This document shows, one piece after another, positions 54,601-64,000 of a DNA stretch of 64,000 nt (the stretch's first letter is position 1; every line of letters begins with the position of its first letter). Source of the DNA: Tetranychus cinnabarinus (taxonomy: Eukaryota > Arthropoda > Arachnida > Trombidiformes > Tetranychidae); contig WHVY01000001.1 of the NCBI GenBank assembly GCA_022266195.1, forward strand, positions 18,228,001 through 18,292,000, in the 5' to 3' direction. A program made the translations under genes and the position numbers. The notes below the pieces were generated by a model. It searched no databases. It saw only the letters and a program-made list of their open reading frames with translations, and was not told where the DNA came from.

Positions 54601-57600
54601 CGGTGAACATCATTCTGGAAATTAGATTTTATATTTGATTAAGAGTTAATCATGATGAAAGATTGGCATTGTTCTGTGAAAATTGTATTCTCATCATTTT
54701 ATGCTTATTTAATTTCATACGTTTGAAAGTTGAGTGTAAAAATGAATATCTTTTAACCACTCCAAGCACGTAGTTAATCAGGGTAAAATGATTTTGATTT
54801 CTTCCTTTACTTCAATGGTAATGAACAATCTATGAAACTCAAGCTCATCATTATCAATTCATAGTTGATTTGATATGATTTATTCATTGCTCAATATTAT
54901 TCCCTGTCAGTCCCTGTTTAGAAAGAGTAGTTTCATGATGAAAATGTTTAACTTGAAATGTTAACAAATGTTCACCTGAGTAAAATGTATTATTATTCAC
55001 CCTTCTTCCCTGTAAACTATTGAAACATTTTGATGTGTTGATAAATAATTCAAAGATGAATCTAAATCGCTTCCTTAATCAAATGTAAACGCAACAAAAA
55101 TTACAGCCAATTGTACCTTATTGAGCCTCTCATGGGATCAATTTAAATGGTTTGATTCTCAAATTATTATTTGACTATCTAGTGATGGAAACGCTTGCAG
55201 TTTCAATTTAGCCAATTATTGAATAATAATGAACTATTTTAAATTCAAAATGTATACTTACAAACATTTTTTCAAGAGTTTGCTTTGCCAACCAACAGTG
55301 AAGAAAGGTTGGAACAAAAATGGAACGAAATGGTGAATAAAATATCTTCATCATTGGTAAAAGGAGAGAAAATTTAAACCAAATTAAGTTAAATATCAAT
55401 CAGAATTGTTGAGTGAAGTCGAGTGTCAAAAATTACTTACTGAGATAAGGAAAGGTACATTGTTTACAATTTCCAGAATAACATGAAATGAAAAAAGTGT
55501 CCGCATCAGGCTACTCTGTATAATTGAAAAGGTAGACACAGTTGGAATGATTTGAGGATTCAAAAAAAATAACCATTCAACAGTCAATCTCTTTGCAGAG
55601 ACTGATTATTTAAGTTATATTGCATTATCGAAGCAGAATTAATGACAAAAAACTCATAAAATTAAAACTGAAATACGAAATAACCATGAAGAGCGTTTTA
55701 GAAACAAGAATTTGTCTTCAGAAGCGAACGGAAAGTTACATATTAGGTATATTGCGGTCATTAGTTAGCTTCACAGCAAAAAATTAGAAAAATTGGTACA
55801 AATTAAGAGCGTTTGAATACCTTTTTGGTTAAATATACCAGAAGAATGACTTCGGCTACAAAAAAGACTGAGATGATGGCTTCGAATAACCAGATTATAA
55901 AACTACGTTGAACCCAAATTATCCCTTTCCTAGAGACAAGAAACAGTACAGTTATTGGCTTAGGTTTTAATTACAATTTTGGCTCGGTGGTCTAGAGACA
56001 AATAGTTTCTAGCTACTAGTTTTATTTTAATTAACGTTTTTGCTTACCAGTTAATTGGGTCTGTATTATGTGAAGTGATTGTTTTGTTTTCAGAATTGGA
56101 CGGAATCGTTTGGTAAATTGATTTAGAGTCTTTAACAGTTCCAATATGATTACATTCTGGACTAAAGAGGCCGAAAAAAGGTGCATGTTAGTCAAAATTA
56201 ACACAATATTGATGCAAAAGTTGGTTTAAAACACAAAGAGCAGAAAGTTTAGCTTAAAGGCAGCTTAAAGGACTACGGGCGATAAGTTTGACTTTCGATT
56301 AAAGATTTAGGAGTTCGTGGGTGTGTAGGTGCTTAAATACTTAGTCTTGTACCAAAGCAAAAAGTTTTCTGATAAACCGTTCTCGAGAAAATCGAGGTCG
56401 AAGTTTAAACTTCGATCGCCTTTTATTCGGTTATGGAAGCAGATATTTCCATGAAACTCATTTCGCAGATGTAAAATTTGATGGCCAACTAGATTATGCA
56501 CTTATTTTTAGAAATAAAATCTTCAGTTTTCTGTAAAACAGATCACTTCGATTTAAATTTAAACGTGTCGCATTCGAAGACCGTTATAGTTAGAGGCCTG
56601 AAACTTATTATTTGTCGATAAAAATTCATTGTACACATCAACGATCAAACATCTTTCTCAATATATCAACAATTCTCTCGATTTTGGCTATTAACCCAAA
56701 AAATTTGAGGCTCAATATTGCGCGAATGGCGAAACCTACAATCACCATTCTTTGACCATTCGTTAGATTTTATTGGGGATAATAACATGATATAAATTAA
56801 TACTACATGAAATCTGAGCTAATCATTTAATAATGAATTTCCTTATAAAGTTTCATGAAGTTTGTGTTTGAGATAACGTTATCTTTAAAAATTGGGTGTC
56901 AAATGTAAAGTTAATGTAATAAAACGATTGAACTTTTTTTAGAAGTTTGAATGAACTAATATTTTAGTCCATAGTAAAATCTAACGAATGGTGAAAAAAT
57001 AACAATTGTAAGTGCTGCCGTTCTCGAAATATTAAGACTCAAACTTTTTGGGTTAATGGCCAAAATCGAGAGAACTGTCAGTATATTCAAAAAAGTGTTT
57101 GGTTGTTGATGTGTACGATCTATTTTTAGCCACAAATAATAAGTTTCAAGTCTTTAGCTATCACGATCATCGAATGCGACACGTTTAAATTTAAATCGAA
57201 CTGATCTGTTTTACACAAAAACAGAAGATTTTTCTCTCAAAATTAATACACGCTCTTGTTGGCCATCAAATTTTACATTTGGGAAATAAGTTTTATGAAA
57301 ATATCTGCTTCCAGAACCGAATAAAAGGCGATCGAAATTTCAACTTTGACCTCGATTTTCTCGAGAACGGTTCATCAGAAAACTTTTTGGTTCGGTGCAA
57401 GACTAAGTATTTAAGACCCTACACACCCACAAAGTCCTAAATCTTAACCCAAAGGTGAAAATTCTAGCCCTAGCTCTTAAAGGAACATAACTAAATTACA
57501 ATATTGTTTTGTGCTTCAATTGATTAATTCTTAAAGTTTTGACTTACCAATCAGCCGGATCAGGACCGTCGTCAAGCATGACTCTTATTACATAGAGCAG

Positions 57601-58312
57601 ACAGGCAAATAGCTTGAGGACCATTTTAACCCCTCTTATCCTAAAACCTGATAGCAATTTATGAAAATTGTTAGCATCAATTCTGAATTAGTCTTCAAAC
57701 ATGATTCTTGATATAATAAACGGTAAACTGAATTACTGTAATGCATGTAAAAAGCATTGAAAATAAAGTGAAAAATGAAAACTTGTTATGCAAATTGGTT
57801 TTGCTCAGTTTTTACATTTCAAATGGTCTTGACAAACAAAAAGTAAAATGAGATTGACAAAAGAAATCCTTGCTTTTCTCTCAAATCAGAATGGGATTTG
57901 CTTTAATATGGATTTATAATGGATTTATTATTGTTCACTTGTTATATCAACGTATGAATGATGAACAAAAATACAATTGAATACAATTTGATTTGTTAAC
58001 AATCAACCTTTCCACCGGTAATCTTATACATCTTACAAATCATATGTTTCCAGCTATTCCAGCTAAAAAAGGTAAACTCATTTTTTTGTTCCTATTCCCA
58101 TTGAAATATTGAAACAAGCTCAAGTTATTTGAGCAAAAGTTTAAATGATATAATTTCATGAGAATATAAAAATAATATCAAGAATCAAATGCTAAAAACT
58201 GGATACAAAAATCATTGATCAGTTAAACTTACTTGACTTTTTATTTTTTATCAAATACTCTTGAAGCCTTTCCTTGAAGGTATTTTCATTGACATAAAAT
58301 TCAACTCGAACC
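48601..58312 (-). CDS. Slo2: Slo2 (KCNT) sodium-activated potassium channel, at least 19 exons
   Basis: Plasma-membrane K+ channel opened by intracellular Na+. Exons, all phase-consistent: 58312-58233, 57647-57548, 56161-56048, 55929-55821, 55515-55441, 55345-55262, 54614-54520, 54456-54108, 53822-53686, 53589-53526, 53308-53200, 52643-52535, 52410-52261, 52155-51301, 50624-50274, 50190-49944, 49861-49544, 49450-49312, 49247-48601, giving about 1,376 residues without the N terminus. Landmarks in order: VEFYVNENTFKERL, six membrane spans, pore, FLNEFYAHPLLQ, first RCK domain (QRVIYIQGSALKD, HTILRSWAV, FYMNITKEENSAF), a long Ser-rich linker, second RCK (NFIVPLRAHFHSVKSL, NSAEEDF, NMRFMQFRA) and IRTYGRLYQKLC. 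The pore reads TFAFVGYGDYTP: the Thr normally preceding VGYGD is Phe. The initiator exon is not identified. Confidence 0.93.
56260..57482. repeat. Giant inverted repeat (about 500-bp arms) in a Slo2 intron
   Basis: The left arm (about 56265-56775) and right arm (about 56960-57475) are diverged reverse complements with a ~190-bp loop. Matching landmarks are the caccattcgttagatttta/taaaatctaacgaatggtg pair nearest the loop, cgcattcgaa/cgaatgcgac, ttttattcggtt/aaccgaataaaa, and acacacccac near the ends. It has no open frame. It is probably a large foldback transposon inside the intron between 57548 and 56161. Confidence 0.85.
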
Positions 58313-60547
58313 CTGAAATGAGACAAAATCATTAGAACATTTAAGTCGAGACAAAATAATCAACTCATCTTAAGCTCATCAAAAATATTAAAATCAATGA
58401 ACAGAAACCCAAAAACCCAAAAATCATTTTCTTGCAAGAAAAGGTGTTTAATGATAAATTTAACTCTAATTTAAGCCAGGGAATGAAAGATATTTATTGA
58501 TTTTCAATTGAATAGTTGATTAAAAATTGAAAAGTAGCTTTTGATGTTAATAATGAAAATTGATTGTTAATCGAGAAAAGACTTTTTTGATTCCCTTTTA
58601 ACCTGCAGCTTTACCAAATGTAAATGTTTTTACAACATTCGTTACCTGTTGACTATTCAAGACATTACCTGAACCTTGAGAGGAAATGATGAAGGAGAGA
58701 TGAAGATCTGGATTGATGAGGATGAAGTGTTGAAAGAAAAGGAAGAAAAAAATTGTTCAACAAAAGAGTTAGGAAATTGTCTGAAAATCACGATTCAGGG
58801 TGAAAATGAATTTTTTTCTGCTCCTCTGTCCTTTCCATTTCAGTCTTCATCACCTTTATCATGTTCATCTTTTCACAAGAGATAAAAACTGATGTCATCA
58901 AGATGAGTTTCATTTTGTTAACCCTGAAGGAGTAAATGACAATTTCACCATCAACCCAATTTACTTGGGTTTTATTGTATTTATTATTACGCTTAATTTA
59001 CCAAAGTCTCATTAAAATATAGCTCAACACTTGTAACACTGCTTTTGTTTTTACCTTTATATTCATCATCTTTTAACCAACTCAAGTTTAACCCTAAAGA
59101 TAATCATCAATTGAATAATAATAATGATTATAATGATAATTTCTTGTCATCTTTTATCGAGATAATCAAGGGACACAATTAGATTTGATTCACTTTTTTC
59201 CCTCAACAAGCGTTTTCACTTTTCATTTTCATGCTTATATTTTGGATAATCAATTGCGCTCTAATTAGATTATAATTGTGCATTTAAAATTACATTAAGA
59301 GTGTTACATTATGATTATGTATTCATGATGGAAATTGATTTATCAAAATCCATTTTCAGAATATTAATAGACAATTAAAATTAATCAGCTTCAGACTGCT
59401 AACCAAACACTGAAAACCAGAAAATCTTTTGGGTAAAAGACTTATGACAATTTTTCAATCCCAATCAGTAATATTGATCTTTGGCAATCAATATTTGATT
59501 TATGATTGGAGGCAACTTTGGATTTTTGTTTGGATTTTTAAATTTCCTTCCAAATTGCATTTCTGTTACAATTAACATTTATTAATTATCATTATTGAAG
59601 TCGATTAATATTGTTTGATTAACCCTCCTTGAAACAATCTCTATAGCCTGGAGTGTAATGTTAATCAAGCCAGAATTGGGTTTCTAAAGGTTAACTGGTT
59701 TATTATGGTTTTGGGTTGATGATGAATTAACCCGATTTTTTGGACAAACATTCAGGTTTAAATTAACTTGATTATCTATTTTTTAATCATTAAACATTAA
59801 TTAAGCAAATATGTTACAATTTAAAAATAGATTTACTGTTTTCTTCTTGTTTTCAATATTATTTACTTTGAATATTTTGGTTTAACCAGTTTGAGTGTGT
59901 AAACCCAAATTTGACATTTGAGGAAATTTTAGATGAAATTTTTTTCGGTTTTTGATAGAAATTAATTTAATGTAAAATTGAAAGGAATGGATCAACAATT
60001 AATATAAATAATATTGTAATTTGAATACCTTTACATTATTACATTTTGATATTGGTAAACCTTTTCATGTAACAATTGAACCATTTTATATGCAATTTGA
60101 GTTGAAATATATTTCATTTCATTTTTTTGATTTAATCAAAATAAATCAAAAGTAAAAGATTAGGTAAGATGGAGCAAGAAAATATTTAATATAATATATC
60201 AAATATCAAGAATCGATTAAATATTGATCTTATGAAAAAAGAAGAGGAAAATTGTACAGAAAAATGAATAATGGTTGTTGTTTTACAGAATAGTCAATGA
60301 AAATAGTGAAACAAAATGATGACGAGAATGAAAAAAGAAGAAGAAATGATGAAAATGATGAAAAAGGAAGGTAAATTGAAGGTAAATTGATAATAGGGAA
60401 GAGTAAGCAAAAAGCGAATGAATTTGATCGGAAATGTAATAGAGTTATGATGAAGATGATTAAGACAATGAGAGGAAATGAGAGTCAATAAGAGGGTCAA
60501 GATGGTCAACAATTTTGAGTAAAAGTAAATTTTGGTTCACCGGTTTA
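58313..60547. other. Non-coding, probably Slo2 5' intron(s)
   Basis: No convincing exon. A short plus frame at 58676-58885 is over purine-rich sequence and has no splice context. Confidence 0.4.
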
Positions 60548-61111
60548 TCAGTTTCTTATTGCTACTTGCTTAGGTTTGGATACACACCTTGGAGTAAATG
60601 CTAAATTGTCATAACTATCGGTTGACTTGAGTGTACTTTCAGGGGGCAAGGTTCGCCTTCGAAGTGGCGGAATGTAAGACGAAGACGAGAAGCGAGGTAC
60701 ATCGGTTGAGCTGGGCTCATCTCGACGAGAAATGTCCGTTTGAAAGGAACTTCGATTGAGTGTATGTCGAGATGAGGAAGAGGCAGTTGAGGCAATGGAA
60801 GGTGTTCTTAGTTGGGTTAAGTTTAGACAATCGGGTTGTCGAGCTGAAGATCGACGCCCAAAGCGACCTGGATAACGAAAGAACCATAAATTGGACATTT
60901 TCTCGTTGACCCAGGAAACTATCAATTTGAATGTAGACTTGGAGTTGATCAAATCACTCCTTGAATGGCAAGGATTTTCACTCCAACAATCACACTTAAT
61001 TGCACTACAATCACGGTTATTATTGTTACTGTTTTCACTGTTGACATCGAGTGAACAATTTGAGTTTTCAGTTGAATAACAAGTAGAGTTAATTGTTACA
61101 TTGAACCACAT
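60548..61111 (-). CDS. Ser/Arg-rich reading frame; possible Slo2 N-terminal exon or separate small gene
   Basis: A 187-codon frame with ordinary protein composition: a Cys/Asn-rich N-terminal part, then MSNLWFFRYPGRFGRR and a Ser/Thr/Arg-rich region (RTPSIASTASSSS, SYIPPLRRRTLPPES) with likely phosphorylation sites. It is the next coding-like block upstream of the Slo2 exons on the same strand. Near its end, CCTAAGCAA|GTAGCA could be a donor, but it would leave phase 0, whereas the 58312 exon needs two preceding bases, so at least one more exon would be required. Otherwise it is an independent protein ending VAIRN. Family not recognised. Confidence 0.4.
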   Translation of the reverse strand: MWFNVTINSTCYSTENSNCSLDVNSENSNNNNRDCSAIKCDCWSENPCHSRSDLINSKSTFKLIVSWVNEKMSNLWFFRYPGRFGRRSSARQPDCLNLTQLRTPSIASTASSSSRHTLNRSSFQTDISRRDEPSSTDVPRFSSSSYIPPLRRRTLPPESTLKSTDSYDNLAFTPRCVSKPKQVAIRN

Positions 61112-64000
61112 TAATTATACCAATGGTTGACATTTATATTTACAATTAACAATGTTGAAAAGTTGATAAACTGAAAGTCTGTTTATAACCATTTAAACAA
61201 GTGTAAACACTTAAGAGATTCAATATTTTTGGGTTTGCTTTTTGGGTTAGTTTAGTGAATTAAATGCTGAATTGGTAATGAGATTCAATTGTTGTTTGTA
61301 ATCCAACAACTTGTTGAAAGTTCAATCAGTAAACTGTTCAACTCTTTTTTTTATTTCACCCAAAAAAATACGACAATCAAGTCAACCTGAATATGATTTT
61401 TTTGTCTCTTCAATTTGATTATGCTCTTTACAAGCTACAACTTGAAAGCCACTATATATTGGTGGTGAATCAACTCCCTAGTTTCACTCCCAGTCATCCT
61501 CAACTCTTGCCTTTATCATCACCCTCATCACCGTCATCTTCATCATTCAACATTTATATTTAAACAAAATTTCAAATTCCATGTAACCAAAGTTAATCTG
61601 GTAACATTGAATTTACTTTTTGTTTTTGAAAATTTTTCTCCTTTTCTTTTCTTCTAAATCTACCTTAAGGGATACCTTTTTTGGGTTTTCTGGTTAAGAC
61701 TTGTAGCACATTGACATTAGGTTTACCCATTTTTTCGTGATAAATTGTCCATTAATTGGAAAGCATAACTCAAATTTATATTCATAAATCAATCGCGTTT
61801 CAGCCTTTGTCTTGATCTCAATTGTTGCCCTTCAGTTGTCGTAATTGTTGGCGAAAATTGTTATCACAATTGAAACTCTGTTTCTTGGAACTCAAATTAA
61901 TGTTCAATTAATCAGGAATGACAACAGGAAAATGTAACATTGGGTTCATCTTTACTCAATCATCAAACCTTTTTCTTCATGCAATCTTGCACTTTGGTTA
62001 TTTTGGGTAACCAGTTAAACGGGTAGTTATTGGTTAATCCAAATGTCCTTTATAGCCTTTTTTAGCTCCACTTGCTTGATTAACTTTAATTCTTGATAAT
62101 TAGCTTTTGTTTTTAATTTTATTGATCAAAGGCTTAATCTTGTTCACTTGACTAATTAATGTCTCAACATAAGCCCTTTCAAGTTGAAACAAACATTTTG
62201 GGTTCACTTTGTTTTGATTTCACTATAAACCCATTGAAGTTGCTTTGAGAAAAGGTTATTAAAGATAAAACTTAATTTAAAATCGCAAGGTTAGTTGGAG
62301 TGATAATTATTTGGTTTAATAATTATAATTAGATAGTTATATAGTGAAGTTAACACTTTGGTTGATCACAGTTACACACTTAATTTAACCGATAGTTGAT
62401 TTTACAGTTTAAGGTTGGATGAATTGACTGAATGAACGAAGAAAGTTGTATTCATGGAAGTGTTTTAGTTTTAATAACTGAGAATTATGTATCTTTATGA
62501 ATTGAAACACAAATTAAGATTGAAAAATAGAGATAATAGAGTGTAAAAATACATTTATTAGAAAGTATTCAACAATTAGCGTCAGATAATCAGTTAAACA
62601 ACAATAAACCAAATATCAATTACAAGTCATTAATACAACTAAGAAAGTATTTTTTAGAAAAAAGCTACAATAAGCAACAGAAGATGGAGGCACTTGCAAT
62701 GAGTCCATATTTTTTCTGATGTTGAATGTTAAATAAAACAATGCTTGTTAATACCGTTGATGTAAGAATAATCATCTTTTGACATTTGGTTAATTTTAAC
62801 GTTAATTTTGGCCAATATGAGTTGATTTGAATAAATATTGTCTCTTTCGTTTCTCGCTCTATTTTATTTTATATTTATGGATATTTTGGTTCGTTACAAA
62901 GCTTTGTATAATAACTTCAACTTTACTAGTGAAGCAGCCTTACGATGTCATCATTCAGTGATCAAAGTGTATCCATTGTAACATTAAAGGCATTACAAGT
63001 CTACAAAGGTTAAAGAACTTATTAGCCTGGATAATCATGAGGATGGTGATTGAGATATTTATGGACCAACCCCAACTGGTTACCGAAAATCTTGGAACTG
63101 TTATACTCATTGGTACTCTTTGTGTTAGGTTACAACTTTTATTCCCTCTGATCAAATGATCATTCAAGGATATAATCATTTATGACAAAGGTAATATTGT
63201 TTGGTGTTGAAGCTTTATTTTCACCTCTTCTCTGTCTATAGTGTGTCTTGATAAAGGTCAAGTGTTGGTAAAGGGTTAAATAAGGTTTACATTAGGAAGG
63301 GATTGATCAGTCCATAATAATGTTAATAACTGTTTTCGTGTAAATATTAACATTGGAAAGACTAAAGAGGAAGAGGGAAAGAAAGTGATGAGAAAAGATG
63401 AAGAAAGAGTTAACAGATGATGATGAATATTTAGAAACTGTCAAACTAATAAAACCAGCAAAGATAGTGTATAATGATGAGATAAACAGTAGATGATGCA
63501 TTTCCAAAAAAGATGAAAGATCAAGACGAGGATAAGGAAGAAGCAAGAATATGCTTTTTCATGTTATTTCTGATTCTTTGTTTTTTTTCTCTCCCTATCA
63601 ATTCAGACTGGCATCGATATTAGGCCATCAAGTTGTCAATGTTCACAAGCAAGACGAAGCTATCCTGGGACAGAAAAAGTTCATATTACACAGGAATTGA
63701 TGGTTAAACATTTTTGAAGGAAGGAGAAAGGCAAGATGAAGATAAATTTTGGATCCAACTGTAAACAAACTTCTGGAGAAACTCTGTTCTGGCTTTGTAA
63801 AGATCGGAACCGGAAAAGATCGAGATCATGAAAAAAGAGAAGAGAAAAAATCGAAATAATTTAGTGTTTTTATCAAGAAATAGATTGATGAGGAAAGCTT
63901 ATTTTTAGGTTTATTTTCTTGCCTGGTTTACATGGTTTTTTGGTTTCTCTGTTCATGACTTTGATCCCGCTATTGATCAGAAAATATATCATGGAATGAA
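61112..64000. other. Non-genic to the window end
   Basis: AT-rich, with short chance frames only (62955-63179 and 63307-63546, minus strand, both low-complexity and without splice support). Confidence 0.45.

Noticed and set aside
63307..63546. Minus-strand frame with Ser/Phe/Leu-rich text near the window end
   Set aside because: Low complexity from GA-rich DNA, no splice context, no family resemblance.
1..64000. tRNA, rRNA and CRISPR-like arrays
   Set aside because: No cloverleaf, rRNA-like or regularly spaced repeat-spacer pattern was seen, although a manual reading can miss tRNAs; tRNAscan-SE would decide.

Overview
The window is eukaryotic: AT-rich, with GT-AG introns mostly of 50-150 nt, short intergenic gaps and many small DNA transposons. 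The gene set includes SLC22, CFP1, alkaline ceramidase, holocarboxylase synthetase, NOL9, an ionotropic-receptor-like gene, a 7TM chemoreceptor-like gene and a Slo2 potassium channel, together with secreted Gly/Pro/Met repeat proteins. This fits an arthropod with a compact genome, most likely a spider-mite-like arachnid. The species is inferred, not demonstrated.

Layout. 0-1.2 kb: the 3' part of an SLC22-type transporter (+). 1.2-4.4 kb: largely non-genic, with one well-spliced orphan exon (-). 4.4-16.3 kb: an intact intronless CFP1 gene (-) without the CXXC finger, then an array of partial CFP1 copies. These are two intact PHD-only genes, one decayed PHD copy and two linker-only fragments, alternating with two 3'-end fragments of a glycine-rich secreted protein gene whose full copy closes the array. 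17.5-19.2 kb: a three-exon secreted Met/Pro/Gly-rich gene (-). 20.5-23.0 kb: a secreted, probably GPI-anchored Cys-rich repeat protein (+). 26.1-26.9 kb: ACER3-like ceramidase (-). 29.3-34.8 kb: a cluster of dead transposons (foldback MITE, Merlin with a MITE inside it, Gag remnant, IS630/Tc1/mariner-type transposase, a TIR element with a decayed unknown ORF, and an endonuclease-like remnant). 35.2-35.5 kb: an 81-aa protein with a 5'UTR intron, whose 3' flank is tandemly duplicated. 36.7-38.6 kb: ionotropic-receptor-like gene (-). 39.5-40.1 kb: a secreted PGF-repeat protein (-). 40.9-42.2 kb: holocarboxylase synthetase (+), convergent with NOL9 (-, 42.5-45.1 kb). 46.4-47.7 kb: 7TM chemoreceptor-like gene (-). 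48.6-58.3 kb: a Slo2 (KCNT) channel in at least 19 phase-consistent exons (-), with a giant inverted repeat in one intron and an altered selectivity filter. 58.3-64 kb: mostly non-genic apart from a 187-codon reading frame that may hold the Slo2 N terminus.

Most genes are unrelated housekeeping or sensory loci with no operon-like logic. The CFP1 array is the exception: repeated segmental duplication has produced PHD-only derivatives of a histone H3K4me3 reader beside the parent gene. Comparing sister copies also gives natural 'empty sites' that date and delimit two transposon insertions.
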